Assembly (NCBI GenBank): GCA_965153355.1
Contig: OZ231127.1
Span: forward strand, 85,498,001-85,562,000
Direction: 5' to 3'
From: Flaccisagitta enflata
Taxonomy: Eukaryota; Chaetognatha; Sagittoidea; Aphragmophora
DNA length: 64,000 nucleotides
Below are positions 26,361 to 41,677 of this stretch, piece after piece (within the stretch, counting starts at the first letter, position 1; each line of letters starts with the position of its first letter). A program made the position numbers and the translations under genes. The notes beneath the pieces were generated by a model, which saw only the letters and a program-made list of their open reading frames with translations, was not told the DNA's origin and made no database searches.

Positions 26361-26587
26361 GAAAAAAAATTTTTAAAAATTTCAAAAAAATTTTTGAAAA
26401 GTTTTTTTTTTTGTTTTTGAAAAATTTTTTTTGAATTTTTTTTTTTTTAAATTTTTGAAAATTTTTAAAAAAATTTTTTTCAAAAGTATTTTTTGAATTT
26501 TTTTTTTGAAAAATTTTTTTTAAAAATTTTTTTTTTGAATTTTTTTTTTTGTCGAGTATCGTCTCGAGTCGCGTTTACGCGACGAGA

Positions 26588-26637
26588 AAGCTTCAAAAAT
26601 TACAGTCCCCAGTCGGGGACTGTAATTTTGAGGCTTT
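26588..26637. repeat. Perfect hairpin, copy 1
   Basis: Stem AAAATTACAGTCCCC pairs with GGGGACTGTAATTTT around the loop AGTC. The stem is extended imperfectly by AAGCTTC on the left. GAGTCGCGTTTACGCGAC lies just upstream. Confidence 0.9.
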
Positions 26638-26895
26638 TTTTTTAAAGTCATTTCAAGTCATTTTAAGTCAATCTAAGTCATCTTAAGCTATTAATGTCCT
26701 GCACGCGACTTATAATACCTAGGACAAAAGTATTGCAACACTTAGGGCATTAGTTCATTTTTTCCACAAATACATTGCAAGATAAGTCAATTCAAGCAAA
26801 TACGTGTTTCATGTGTCCAAACATGAAAGCAGCATCAAGTTTCCGTGCTAAACTAAAATGTACAATATTTTTTAACATTTAAGATTGATTCCAGG

Positions 26896-27486
26896 CACTG
26901 CCCTCTCATAGCAAGATCAGGTGAAAAGTAACATTACTGTAGGTTTTTTCATTGTTTTGTATAGAATCTGAGCTCTATTTACTGGAGCTAATGAAGATAA
27001 AATCTTGTCAAGAGCGCTTTTGGAGATTTTCATAAAGATTGGTGGTTTTAAGCCTTCTTTTTCCTGTAGATTCAACTGGGTATTTCAGAAATACTTTTTG
27101 TCAGCAAATTCGTATTCCTGGTGAAATTTCCATTCATTTGATAGGTCGCAACATATACTTTTACATAGAAATAAGATTTTCAGTTTTTAAGCCACCGTTG
27201 CAAAATTGTAAGGTGGCTTAAAATGAAGCATTTTGGATAAAATCCATATAGTGCGACCTGTCAAATGAATGGAAATTCCACCAGGAATATGCTGTCAAAA
27301 GATTTTCAAATACCCAGTAGAATCTACATTAAAGGAGTACAAACCATTTTTTATGAAAATCAAAGCGCTCTTGACAAGATTTTATCTTTATTTGTTCCAG
27401 TAAATAGAGCTCAGATTCTATACAAAACAATGAAAAAACCTACAGTAATGTTACTTTTCTCCGGATCTTGTTGTGAGAGGGTAGTG
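26896..27486. mobile_element. Palindromic CACT-ended DNA transposon derivative, copy 1
   Basis: Left end CACTGCCCTCTCAT, right end GAGAGGGTAGTG. The arms, about 290 bp each, pair almost throughout around a centre near 27,190 (GCCACCGTTGCAAAATTGTA then AGGTGGC). It has no transposase. CACT/AGTG ends are like the CMC (CACTA/Chapaev) superfamily. Frames crossing it are by-products. Confidence 0.75.
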
Positions 27487-27649
27487 CAGTGCACTTCAAC
27501 ATCATATACCAAGAATAAGCAAACAGCCAATGGCTTTTTTAGAACTTTTAGCTTTAAATGAGTTAAATTGAAGGATAAGTCAATCTGATCAAAAGACCAT
27601 GTACAAATGTGAGCAATTTGACATACAAGAGCGTTCTCTCTACATTTCT

Positions 27650-27915
27650 TTCCTTTCTTCTCTCCTTTCTCCCCTCCTTCCATCCTTCCTTCCATCCTTC
27701 CTTCCATCCTTCCTTCCATTCTCACTTCCTTACATTCTTTCATTCTTCCTTTCATATTTCCATCCTTCCTTCCTTTCATCTTTCCATCCTTCCCTCTATC
27801 CCTCCTTACATCCTTCCTACTATCCTTCTTTCATTCTTCCCTCCTACCTTCCTTATTTTCTTTTCTCTCTTCTTCTTCTTATTCTTCTTCTTCTTCTTTT
27901 TCTTCTTTTTCTTCT

Positions 27916-27947
<32 letters not shown>

Positions 27948-28011
27948 TTCTTCTTCTTCTTCTTCTTCTTCTTCTTCTTCTTCTTCTTCTTCTTCTTCTT
28001 CTTCTTTTTCT

Positions 28012-28051
<40 letters not shown>

Positions 28052-28080
28052 CTTCTTCTTCTTCTTCTTCTTCATCTTTC
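27650..28080. repeat. (TTCC)n, (CTT)n and an embedded (CTG)n tract
   Basis: Imperfect TTCC/ATCC units to about 27,860, then (TTC)n to about 28,075. This is interrupted at about 28,016-28,050 by about 11 CTG units. Only the pyrimidine-rich strand lies on +. Confidence 0.95.
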
Positions 28081-28134
28081 TCTTTTTCTACTGCCCAAAA
28101 GACTGAGTTTTGGCGCTACCCGCTACTCCATAAT

Positions 28135-28200
28135 CTACATGCCTGGTCACAATATCATGGTAGGGCGAGCAGGGGTATCCAACCCCCAGCCCCCCCTGAC
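28135..28200. mobile_element. SINE-like repeat, family B, diverged
   Basis: TGGTCACAATATCATGGTAG then GAGCAGGGGTATCCAACCCC. The same orientation as the 3.4-kb copy. Confidence 0.45.
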
Positions 28201-28239
28201 TCAATCACATTGTATTCTGACAGCTTAAAATCTAGCAAT

Positions 28240-28635
28240 GATACATGTGACCAGTCATTTAGAATTACCAAAATGTCCATTAGGGTGACTTTAAATATGG
28301 TCAAATCCGAATCTCGTCTTCCTTGCGGGAGAAATGTGACCATTTCCATCATAGATGGTAACTCTAAAATCTGGAGATGATCAGACAAAGTTTACTCATG
28401 GCCGCAACCCCACCCCATTCCCATTATAAAAGATAGGAAGCTGCAGAGGCCAAAATCCTTCCTGTACATTTTCTTTGGGAAATGAGGGGGGTTGCGGCCA
28501 TGAGTAAACTTCATTTGATTGCCACCAGATTTTAGGGTTATCATCTGTGATGGAAATGGTATCATTTCTCCCACGAGGGAGACCAGATTCAAATATGACC
28601 ATATTTTCAGTCAGTCAGTCAGTCAGTCAGTCCAT
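28240..28635. mobile_element. Inverted-repeat element with a (CAGT)n edge
   Basis: ATGGTCAAATCCGAATCTCG, AGAAATGTGACC and CATGGCCGCAACCCC on the left are mirrored by GGGGTTGCGGCCATGAGTAA, AATGGTATCATTTCTCCC and CAAATATGACCAT on the right. (CAGT)n follows at 28,609-28,632. Confidence 0.55.
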
Positions 28636-28698
28636 GCATCGTTACTTGATCCAACGACAATCTTTTGTAGAAGGTAAATTTCATTAGAATTACATGAC

Positions 28699-28713
28699 AA
28701 CAATAACAACAGC

Positions 28714-28762
<49 letters not shown>
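28699..28762. repeat. (CAA)n microsatellite
   Basis: About 20 CAA units. Confidence 0.95.
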
Positions 28763-29710
28763 CCCTGGGGACAACAACCTTATCCCCTTCCACACCTACA
28801 CACAAAACCAAACCCACACACACTGCACTCAATAATAACTGCATGTTTTTTGCGTGACCAGCCAACAGATGGACCAACAGATGGACAACCCGAGCCCCTT
28901 ATATAGAGTTGCATGTCCCCAACAAAAAAGGAAATGTTTCAGCAGATAAGGAAGCTAAATAGGTTTCATGACAATGTTATTGACACATTTTACAAAAAAA
29001 AAATAGTAAACAACAAAATTATGTTAAAACAAATGGCCGATCTGCCTCCCATTGGTTTTACATGGGCTTTTCCTCTTCCTCCTTGGCGAAAAGGCTAAAT
29101 CCAAGGGCTGGGGCAAGGGTCTCGCTCGGTAGGTTTCCGACTATTTTGATGGGGTTTCTGGGTTTAAACCTCTAGATTAGTTCACTTAGACAGCCTGTGC
29201 AAACCGGTTCAAGAATCCCTGCATAAGTTTCACCCCTACTCACGGTGGTTGATTGATTGAACTACAGTTTTAGATGTTTTCAGTGATAACTTATTTCCCC
29301 TCCCCCTCCAATAAAAAGGCAATTTTGTTCCAACGTCGCCATGCGCCTTCCTATTGATTCTAGTCCGTTTTGCTTTGTAGCTTACGTGATGACTCCTGTA
29401 CAAATCACTGCGTGTGATCATTTAGGAATTTAAATCGTAAGAGCCATGTTCTGGACAGTGTCAACTGTCTAGTGAACGGCGTTTATGCAAGCGGTACATA
29501 CGCTCTGCTTCGCCATTAATTTAACGCACTCGCGCCTCCGCAGACAAGTTTGTACACTCATCTCGTTTTGTGATTTTGCATTTATAACCTTTATTGTCCA
29601 TGTTCAGTCATGATAAAGCTCAAATTCCATAAAATCTGGTCAAGAAAATCCATCTGCGGGGTTAGTTCAATTTAAAATGACTACCTAGTTGCAATTAGAC
29701 TTCACGCAGA
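28763..29710. other. Sequence upstream of POC5; no other gene seen
   Basis: Contains a family-A-like fragment at about 28,855-28,920 (GATGGACCAACAGATGGACA then TATAGAGTTGCATGTCC). The last few hundred bases before the POC5 start are unique and should hold its promoter; no TATA-like box stands out. Confidence 0.4.
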
Positions 29711-31908
<2,198 letters not shown>

Positions 31909-32226
31909 CATGAAAGAATCGTTGCTCGTTCCTGGTCGAGGCCGCCCTCAACCGCTGATCCACGCTTCATTGTCTCTTCATTACCACGTATAGCGATATC
32001 AATGATTGAATGATTGATTGCTCAATGCACAAAAGCGACATTACCCATTCCAAATTGATTTTGTCTCTTTCACATGTCGTCTTCACCATATCTCACCAAA
32101 AGTGCTGTATTATCATCGTGATTGCCTTTGCAGGTGGTTTTGCCTATAACCAAGATATAATCATTAACAATCAAAGACAGGGGTTCCCCTGAACGCGTTC
32201 ATTGACACTTTTTCCCATCATTCTCA

Positions 32227-33682
32227 ATGCCTGTTAAGTGTGCTGAGGTTCGCGTTGATAGTGTCGCTTCTCGGATCGCCAACCGGGATAGATACTATTC
32301 TCCCCCACTCCGCTATGAAGCATTTGGGATTCCTCCGCGTTTCGTGCCTCACTTACCCTTCATAATTTACTTTGACTTCGGGACGGACAATGTCATCGTC
32401 GGTTTGAAGCAAATTCGTCTGAAACAAGGCTTCAGCTTCAAGAAGTTTTTCTTCAGGGTCTACATTCTCCACCCAAACACACAACCGTTCAATCTCGATC
32501 CTGACGAGGCTTATACCTATTGGGCGGCTCTTACCGATTGGGAAGCTCATCCCAATTCAGTCACTCTGAAGCCGAGGGATGGCATCAGTTTGCGTGAATA
32601 CGCGTTTGAATTTGTCGACGAAGACGAGGAATTTCATCCAGACACTCTCGGCATCTATGTTGAGCTCAAATACGTCCTTGAAAATGATGGTGACGACGGC
32701 GACGACGACGACGACGACGGCGACGGTGGTGACGACGTCGGTGGCGGGTCAAGGTCAAGGTCGAAGTTGGAGAAAAAGTTTATTGAAGATCATGTCAAAC
32801 TTTATGAGGACGCCCGTTTTAGCGATCTCACCATCGTCGTCGGAGAGGGAGACGGACAGAGGTCGTTCAAGGCTCATAAAAACATCCTCGCCATGAGGTC
32901 GGAATACTTTCAAGGGCTTTTCGAGTCGGGGATGGAGGAATCGCGACAAGATCTGGTGAGGATGGTGAGATTAGGCAGTAACTAGTCAGTTTTGAGAGTT
33001 TCTCGATTTTGCGGCAGCCTGTTAGTTTAGCCTTCATTTTGTCGCGTGCTACGCGACTCTGCACCCTGATCTTGTCTGTCCGTCCATTCGTCCCATGTTG
33101 ACTTTTTTAGTTTTTTAGTTTTTACACATCACTGCCCCTATTAAATTGCTCTGGCAAGCTCAAAGATGGCCTCTGCGGCCCCGCCCAACCACACGTGGTG
33201 TGGCTGTATTTTTCAGCGTATCCAGGTTTCAATTTCGTCCCCCTTTTAAACTGTGATAAACAATGATCAAAAATAAATAATTCCTTTACTGATCGCAGCT
33301 ACAATACGAAGACTTGGATCCTGATGCGTTTGGCCATCTCCTCAAGTTCCTTTACACGAACGATTTTCCGCGGAATCTGCTATTCGGCGAGATAAGGAAC
33401 TTGTGGGAGGTCGCCGATCGATTCCTCGCGTCAGACTTAAAAGAGTGTTTAGAGGAAGTTTGCATCAGAAAGCTTTCGTCACCAGACAACGTCGGCAACA
33501 TGTTGGAGTGTCTCGCGTTCGCGCGCGAATTCGACGCCCAACTGCAGCATCTGCTCGAACCTTGTCTCCTTTTCCTCAGAGGAAGCCTGAGACTGGTGAG
33601 GACGACGGACGAGTGGCGGGAATTGGAAAGAAACTCGCCGGAACTCGCTGCGCTGGTCCTCGAAACGGACTTGTCGGAATAA
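32227..33682 (+). CDS. BTB/POZ-domain protein (two exons, complete model)
   Basis: Exons 32227-32955 and 33299-33682 join in phase 0 (GATCTG|GTGAGG ... GATCGCAG|CTACAA), giving 370 residues. Residues 1-150 form a beta-rich region I do not recognise (FIIYFDFGTDNVIVGLKQIR ... TLGIYVELKYVL). An Asp/Gly linker (about 156-175) follows. Then comes a BTB domain split by the intron: DARFSDLTIVV, FKAHKNILAMRSEYFQGLF, then DPDAFGHLLKFLYTND. The C terminus (NLWEVADRFLASDLKECLEE ... ) resembles the start of a BACK-type helical region. Many such proteins dimerise and bring substrates to CUL3 ubiquitin ligases; the partner here is unknown. The stop TAA overlaps an AATAAA poly(A) signal (33679). The intron holds a family-A repeat. 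The start is the first ATG; an upstream non-coding exon cannot be excluded. Confidence 0.85.
33035..33240. mobile_element. SINE-like repeat family A inside the BTB intron
   Basis: Head GTCGCGTGCTACGCGACTCT, then TTGTCTGTCCGTCC, a diverged core ATCACTGCCCCTATTAAATT, and a weak tail near CAGCGTATCCAGG. The insertion separates the two halves of the BTB domain without touching the splice sites. Confidence 0.55.
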
Positions 33683-34689
<1,007 letters not shown>

Positions 34690-34690
<1 letters not shown>

Positions 34691-36005
34691 GAACCAGACT
34701 TCAGAAGTTCATGAAACTTTACCAGTACTATTTTTATGTCAATGGGAGCTTGTGTACCAATTTTCAGAAAAATTCATTTATTTTTACTACCCTTTGCCTA
34801 TTATTTTTGTAGTAATATTTTACTGGACTTAGGCGATTTACATAGGCAGAGGGTAGTAAACTTATGTGAATTTTTTTTTAATTTGGTATATAAGTAAGGG
34901 TCACTGAATAAGCAGCCCCTGCAAAGTTCGAATTAAATCTGAAGTCTGGTTCATGAGATATTAGCTAATTTATTTATGTAGTAATATGGAGTTGGACAAC
35001 ATTACTATATAACAAAAAATCTAGAATAAGGACAAGAGCCTTGGGAGCTCTAACTGGCGATTTACATAGGCAGAGGGTAGTCACTCTCCTCTCAACGAGA
35101 GTCCAGGTCAAAAGTCATAGTACTGTGGGTTTTATTGCAGTTTCTCTTAGTTTTAGGGTTGATTAAACTGAAACTATCACTCATAAAATCTTGTCAAGGG
35201 CGCTTTTTGAGAAATTTGTAAAAAAGAAAAATTTCAACCCTTTTTTGAACATAGATTTTTTTTAACTAGTCAAAACCTCTCTTTTTTTAGCAAATTCGTA
35301 ATCCTGATAACATTTCCTTTCATTTGATATGTCGCACTGTATGCTTTCTTCAAAAATTACGATTTTCAGTTTTTTAGCCACCATTGCAAAATTCTAACGG
35401 TGGCTTAGAAATTGAAATTCTTATTTCTTTATAAAAACATATAGTGCGACCTATCAAATGAAAGGAAATAACATCAGGCTTACAGATTCAGCATCAAAAA
35501 AGAGGTCTGGATGAGTTGAAAAATTCTTCATTTAAAATGAGGTTTAAATTAATCTTTTTTTCATATTTCTCAAAAAGCGCTCTTGACAAGATTTCATAAC
35601 TGTTTGTTTTAGTAAAAGTAACCCTCAAACTATGACAAACTACAAAAAAACCTACAGTACTATGACTTTTCACCTGGATTCTCGCTGAGAGGACAGTGTA
35701 GTAAACTTATGTGAATTTTTTTTTAATTTGGTATACAAGTAAAGGATAGTAAATAAATCACCCCTGCAAAATTCGAATTAAATCTGAAGTCTGGTTTAGG
35801 AGATATTAGCTTATTTATGTAGTAATATGTTACTAGGACTTAGGCAGTTTACATAGGCAAAGGGTAGTAAAGTTATATGAATTTTTTTTTTAATTTGGTA
35901 TTCATTTAAAGGACATCAATTGAACAGCCCCTGCAAAATTCGATTTAAATCTGAAGTCTGATTTATGAGATATTAACATATTTATGTAGTAATATATTAC
36001 TGCTG
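34690..36005. repeat. ~165-bp satellite, locus 2, with an inserted transposon
   Basis: Same unit as at 25.3-25.9 kb (TCTGAAGTCTGGTTCATGAG, TTTACATAGGCAGAGGGTAG). Units lie on both sides of the 35,082-35,698 insertion and run to about 36,000. Confidence 0.8.
35082..35698. mobile_element. Palindromic CACT-ended DNA transposon derivative, copy 2
   Basis: Ends CACTCTCCTCTCAACGAGAG and CTCGCTGAGAGGACAGTG are inverted. TAGT flanks both sides (35,078-35,081 and 35,699-35,702), a 4-bp target-site duplication relative to the uninterrupted satellite GGGTAGTAAACTTATG. The centre near 35,390 matches that of the 26.9-kb copy (GCCACC...GGTGGC). It has no coding capacity. Confidence 0.85.
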
Positions 36006-36287
36006 TGAGAGTGGGTGAATTGTTCATTGAGGAGATTCGCACTTTTCTCATTTACATATTGCGGATGACCATTTATTTGTTCAAAGATTTTTGTGTGATG
36101 CATTTATTAGTTAAATATCATTTTACATTCACTCATGTTGTTGTTCAGCTTTATAGTATTTTCATTATTACGATTTAAATGATAAACAATTACTAATTTA
36201 GTTACTTGTAATTCCCAACGCTGAACTACTTATAGTATTCAGAAGATTTGCTCTGGTCAAAGTTCACCTTCATGGTAAAAAGGTTTT

Positions 36288-36289
<2 letters not shown>

Positions 36290-36339
<50 letters not shown>

Positions 36340-36350
36340 ACGCACACACG
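36290..36350. repeat. (CA)n microsatellite
   Basis: CA units grading into CACACG variants. Confidence 0.95.
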
Positions 36351-36424
36351 CAGAGAGCGCGTGTGCAATGGATACTACAGTGTGCCTTTCCTTGTTTAGT
36401 GTTTAAGGAAAGGTCAGTGGATCT

Positions 36425-37015
36425 GTAATGCTTTTTTTTTTTTTTTTTTTTGAAAATTTTTTTTTTTTTTTTTTTGAATTTTTTTTTGAAATTTTTTTGA
36501 AAATTAATTTTTTTTGAAAAAAATTTTTTTTTAAATTTTTATTTTTTTAATTTTTTTTTTTTTTTGAAAATTTTTTTTTTTGTCATGTATCTTCGCAGTC
36601 AAGCATTACAGAGAGCTTCAAAAATTACAGTCCCCAGTCGGGGACTGTAATTTGAAGCTTTTAAAAAATTTTGAAGTCTTTTAAAAATTTTTTTGAAAAT
36701 TTTTTTTAATTTTTTTCAAAATTTTTTTCTGTAATTTTTTTGAAAAATTTTTTTTTAAAAATTTGAAAAATTTTTTTTGAAATTTGAAAAAATTTTTTTT
36801 TGAATTTTTTTTTTTGAATTTTTTTTTGAAAATTTTTTTGAAAATTTTTTGAATATTTTTTTCTTAGATTTTTGTTGTCATTATCATTCATTGTTGTCAT
36901 CATCATCATCATCATCTATTATTTTGTCGTATGTCTCATCGAGTTGCGTTTACAAGTTTAACGTAGAAAGTTTTCTGTAATTACAGCCCCAGTCGGGGAC
37001 TGTAACGAAGCTCTT
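36425..37015. repeat. Poly-T/poly-A tracts carrying hairpin copies 2 and 3
   Basis: Two AT-only blocks surround hairpin copy 2 at about 36,614-36,663 (ATTACAGTCCCC / GGGGACTGTAAT, loop AGTC). Hairpin copy 3 is at about 36,976-37,010 and is one base shorter on the left. GAGTTGCGTTTAC precedes copy 3 as GAGTCGCGTTTACGCGAC precedes copy 1. Confidence 0.85.
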
Positions 37016-37084
37016 TTTTATGTTTCAGAGTTTGGTGACTACACAATAAAAATATTGATCTTGGAAAAATGCGAAAAATGTGAA

Positions 37085-37415
37085 AATAAAAAACGATTAA
37101 AAAAATCATAGCTCCAAAACTATCAATCACACATAATTCTGCTTGGCGTCATTTGAAAGAGGAGAATTAGCTCTTTCTTAGCTATCAATTTCATGTGTAT
37201 TCTCGTTCGGCCCCCAAAAAGCATCAACTTCCTCAAAACGCTTCATGAGAAAAAGGGAAATCAACTTTTCTTCGCGGAACTCAAAAAGTCTCCGAATCTC
37301 GACTTTTTTCCAAACTATATATGTATGTAGTACTGAAGCAAACTTGGAACAATTGAGATGTTGATCGCCCTCAATTGAAAGTTGTAACAACGAACTTCTT
37401 TAAAGCTGGGCCGTC
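37085..37415. repeat. ~330-bp interspersed repeat, copy 2
   Basis: Near-identical to 17,795-18,135. The main difference is a short change after CTCAAAAAGTCT. Confidence 0.8.
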
Positions 37416-38423
37416 CATTAGGGGTGGGGATAATGCACCTTAGTCAACGGATCAAGCTGCAGGTGAAGAATATGTGCTAACATAATGAGAATAGATGGTA
37501 TACCAAGTTTCAGGACCTTTGGAACAGTTTCAGCCTAGCCCTCCACCCCCCCCCTGCCCCCAGGGCTTCAAAACCCAGAAAAAGCGACTTTTTGCTATTT
37601 TAAGCATGTTTTGCCTTCCAAATGTGTTAAAAAATGATAGAAACTACTAAAATACATTTTAAAATGTGTAACCTGACATGTGATTACCCATTTGGGGTGT
37701 GATACAGGATTTTTTATGGGTATAGTCCCTCCAGAATTACTGCAAAATGATGATTTTTGCCTGTTTTAAGTAATATAGTTATTTTGTGATATCATCTGTT
37801 CAAAATTTTATGTTACGTGTTTATGGCAAGTATGTTGTTAGGGGCAGTCAGTGGGTGGGCAGGGGCAGTATTGCAGGTGGGCTGGGGATGTCTTGTAGGT
37901 GGGCAGGGGCTGTTATGCTTAGAAATCACAATTTTGGCCAATTTTAAATCATTGTAAATTTTCCTAATATGAACCATTCTAAACCTGACATGTGATTATC
38001 CATTTGGATTATGATGCTAGGTTGCATACCACTCACCTTTGGAATCCTTTTCATACCACTCTTCAAATATGATCATATTCAGTATAGGAAGCCATTTGTC
38101 ATTCATGAGACCAAAAGCACTTCCAACCTGCAGTGCTTCCACGCTCAAGGATAAAATCGTGATGATCATGTTTTTTTCTGTTTGTTAGTCTGTCTATCTG
38201 TCTGTTTGTCTGTTTATCTATCTCTCCATCTGTCAGTGTAGCCCTCCATCCATCTGTCTATCTGTCCATCCATCTTCCTGTCTAATCGTGAATCTGTCTA
38301 TCGATCCTTTCATCTTTCCCTTAATTCATAATAAATCAACCTTTAAGTAGCATTAAAACGTCTTTGCATTTGCCTTTTAGAAGATTTTCATGATAAAAAC
38401 ATTTCGTCCGGATCGTCTTGACT
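37416..38423. other. No gene recognised
   Basis: Contains GTGGGCAGGGGCAGT-like words (37,850-37,915), a (CTGT)n/(CATC)n-rich stretch near 38,190-38,310, and AT-rich sequence. Confidence 0.4.
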
Positions 38424-39056
38424 AATAACACCTCTCACAAAATTAGGCGAACTTGTATATAATTGCGTTTGAAAGTCGAAAATTGGAATCCAGGCTAAGG
38501 AAAGCATTAAAACACGTTGTTTCCATGAGGGTACTACAAAAAAGTCCAAATTATGTCAACCAAGAGCTGCAAATAGCTTCCTCAAAAAATATCATGCAAA
38601 CTTTAGGTTTAGTTATATTTTGAATTTGTGGCTAAAACCATGTTATTTGATAAGGGGGTTTTGTTACTTTTCGCAGCTGTCACTGACTGTATCTTTGCAC
38701 TGTTGACTGATTTTTGTCTATCAGTGATACAAGAACCTGAGATTCGATGTTTCTTGCATTTTTCAAGGTAAAATTTAAGGAGATTTATGTTGTCTCATCG
38801 TCAAACATTTCCATGTCAAAATCATTTCCATTTCCATTTCCATTTCCATTTCAAAATCAGCCTAAATCTTCCACCACAATTTTGGCATATCAATTTCCGA
38901 GAGCCACGCATTTTCCTGGGTGTAATATTTTGCGCTTGTTTGTGAGAATACTATATTTTAGCTCTCTCTGTGTCAAATTTTAGCCCACTGAATGCATTAT
39001 TTCTATCGATTTCGATCATTTTCTAGTTCGCCTAATTATGTGAGAGGTGCTAATAA
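38424..39056. mobile_element. Terminal-inverted-repeat element
   Basis: CACCTCTCACAAAATTAGGC and its inverse GCCTAATTATGTGAGAGGTG bound about 630 bp. CTAATA lies outside each end as a possible target-site duplication. The interior has a (TTTCCA)n run at about 38,822-38,850 and no transposase. Confidence 0.6.
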
Positions 39057-41675
39057 TAAAAGAAAAAAAAAGATTCAATTTTCAAGCCATCTGGACAAAA
39101 TCACTGTACTTTTGAGTATATTTAAATTTTCGCAATTATTCAATCAATAAATCTGTGTCATTAAAGTTCAGATATAGGTGAAGATACGAGATCTGCATTC
39201 ATCAGAAAATCTTTTTGTCAATATCAGCACTCTAATATTTATGTTATTTTGATGAAAGGTTTTTTATTAAAAGGTCCTATTTAAAGGTTTCCTATTAAAA
39301 TCATATATTATAGAAAAGACATACAAGGCTTTTTTTCCAGATGAGATTGAAAATTTTGAACGGTTATTTGGGTCAGCCCCGTAGTGGGTCACTGATCATT
39401 CTATACCATCCCATATGATTTAATGCCGAATTAGACTAGGTTAAGTTATGCAAAAAAATTCAGGCACTGCACTGAGTTAGTGAGACGACACGCTATGTTT
39501 AAACAAAATCGAATAATGATTGCCTTTTTGGCCAAATTTTGGATAACTCGCAGTAAAAAGCTTTTGAGCCAGAATTTAGCGTTGCTACCTCAACTTTAGA
39601 ATGAATTGTTGATTTCCGTGTGTTTTTTTTAGGTGTGCCATAGCACATCTAAAAGAGGCTCTGTCCATCATGTCATGTCACGTCACGTCGTTTGAGTTGA
39701 AAATCTCTGGAAAAAGCAAAAATCACTGAAAGAAATCCACAAAAAAATTCGACAACCATTTCCTTATCACCTTTCTCATCGTACACCGTCTTGGTCGGTT
39801 GGTTAGTTGGTCCGTCACGCTCAAGTGGAAAATTGCAGAAAATGTTTAAAATCATATGAGAACTCATCTTGTTTATCAATTATTATTCATGTTACTCATC
39901 ATTTCATTCATCATCATATTCGTGTAAGATTAGGTCTCATAGCACACAGTAATTTGCCGAGGTCATTAAGAATTGGGACCCAAAATATTTAAATTTAATC
40001 TAGAGAAGCAATTTTTTTTTGTTAGAAACACAACCTGATTTCAGCCTGAGAATCCATCTTACTTTGTCATAAAAGTAAGCCATTACTACAAAATTCATAG
40101 CTAAAGTTAGGAATTTTTATTCTTTACCATTGCTACAAAACCTTGCAGGAATTAATGAAAAAACTAGATAAAGTAAAGCTTATGGATAAAAATGAACTCC
40201 AAATTCATCACAGATTGTCACAGTGTAACAAAAGTTGTGAATTATATAGCTAATGAAAAGTTTTGACTATTTTGATAAGATTGTCATCATTTTTTTCATG
40301 TTACATTTTTATAAAATCACAGCTTGAAATTTTTCCAGACTTGTGGCAATCCCCTTACCGTGTTACATGAATAGGGATTGGTTTTGTGCATGTCTCACAA
40401 CAATTTTCAGCATTTCCACAAGTCTGGAAAAAGAATGACAGTGTTTTAAAGTGAAGTGGAACAGTCTGGTGATATTTACGTAAGTATTGTAAACAGCTAG
40501 CTCTTTCACCCAGCATGTTGGCCATTCCCCTCCTCTCTTTCAATTCCTCCTCCTCCAATTCCTGCAGCCTCCTCATCATCTCCGTTTTCATTCCTCGCAT
40601 CCTCATCCTCATTCTTTTTCTCTCATTACAAACAGAAGAACAACGCCAAGCAAACAGAGATAAAACTGACGACCTTAGACGCTAAAAAATCGTTTGTTGT
40701 GTGCATAGAGCTTGGGATAGGTCTGATAGAGCTTGGAATAGTTCTAAGAATTTATGTTTCTTGTTTTCACTCATCATCATTTTCATCTACCATTAATTTT
40801 TTTTAAGTGAATACAGATTGGGGTAGGTCTGATGAGCTCAGGATAGGTCTAAGGATTCATGTTTCTTGTCATTTCATTAATTATCATATTCATCTATGGT
40901 TCTAACCTAGAGGTCAATAGAGCTTGGGATAGGTCTGATGGAGCGAGGACTAGGTCTAAATTTTGCCCAAATCTGCTCGTCTATTTCCAATAAAAAATGT
41001 AGGTACAGTACGAGAATCGAAGAATTGACTAACTCCAGGGAAGCGATATCTGCCAAACCGCTAGGAATCAAGCTAAAATTTTTGACCCCATTATACCTAT
41101 AGGTCCTCTACTATTGCATAAGGTTTTGGAGCGAATCCAAGAATTTTTTTTTTTTTTTACAAGAAAATGTTTTTCACAATTTTGCTGATTTTAATCACAA
41201 AAATTACACACAAAAAATTCTTTCATATGTATATTACTAGAACACATTTACATAAAATTCATTTTTTGTTGGAGATTTTCCTTGTTTTTGGGGGCAGCAG
41301 CACCCAAAACTTAAAAAACACAAAAAGTGGAATATCTCCTCAGGTTTTCAATAAAATCTTTTGATTTTTGGTGTGGTAGTAGTTTTTGGACTCATTAATA
41401 AGTGTGCAAAATTTCAGTTCTTCAAAAAAATTTTTGACACAGTTATGAAATTTTGGAAATATTCACAAAATGCAATGTAGAGGTTTTACCCTCCAAAATT
41501 TTTAGAATAAAAATTTTGCCAATTGTTATTTTTGACATAGTTAATAATAAATTAAAAGAGTTTCTGAAAAAATTTTTAACTAGCCTCTTGGCATTTTTTC
41601 TCAAAATCGTGAAAATGACCTTTTTTAAAGTTGAATAAAAACTGTTCCTGTCATCCGATCATCTCTCATTTTGGT
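39057..41675. other. No confident gene; diverged repeats
   Basis: At about 39,630 and again at 48,441 occurs a GGTGTGCCATAGCACATCT-type hairpin head followed by GAGGCTCTGTCCAT. GAGCTTGGGATAGGTCTGAT words recur at 40,710-40,940 and 49,029. A minus-strand stretch at about 40,510-40,610 could encode a charged helix (RLQELEEEELKERRGMANML) with a possible donor, but no partner exon was found. Confidence 0.35.
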
Positions 41676-41677
41676 GA

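Noticed and set aside
26030-26420. Repetitive coding frame across the 18-bp array
   Set aside because: Tandem array effect; the frame runs into poly-A/T.
27599-28228. Long poly-Leu/poly-Phe or poly-Lys/Gln frames
   Set aside because: Products of (TTCC)n, (CTT)n and (CTG)n repeats.
40355-40612. Minus-strand charged frame (EMMRRLQELEEEELKERR)
   Set aside because: Helical coding-like bias and a possible donor, but weak acceptor and no neighbouring exons. May be a purine-rich tract.
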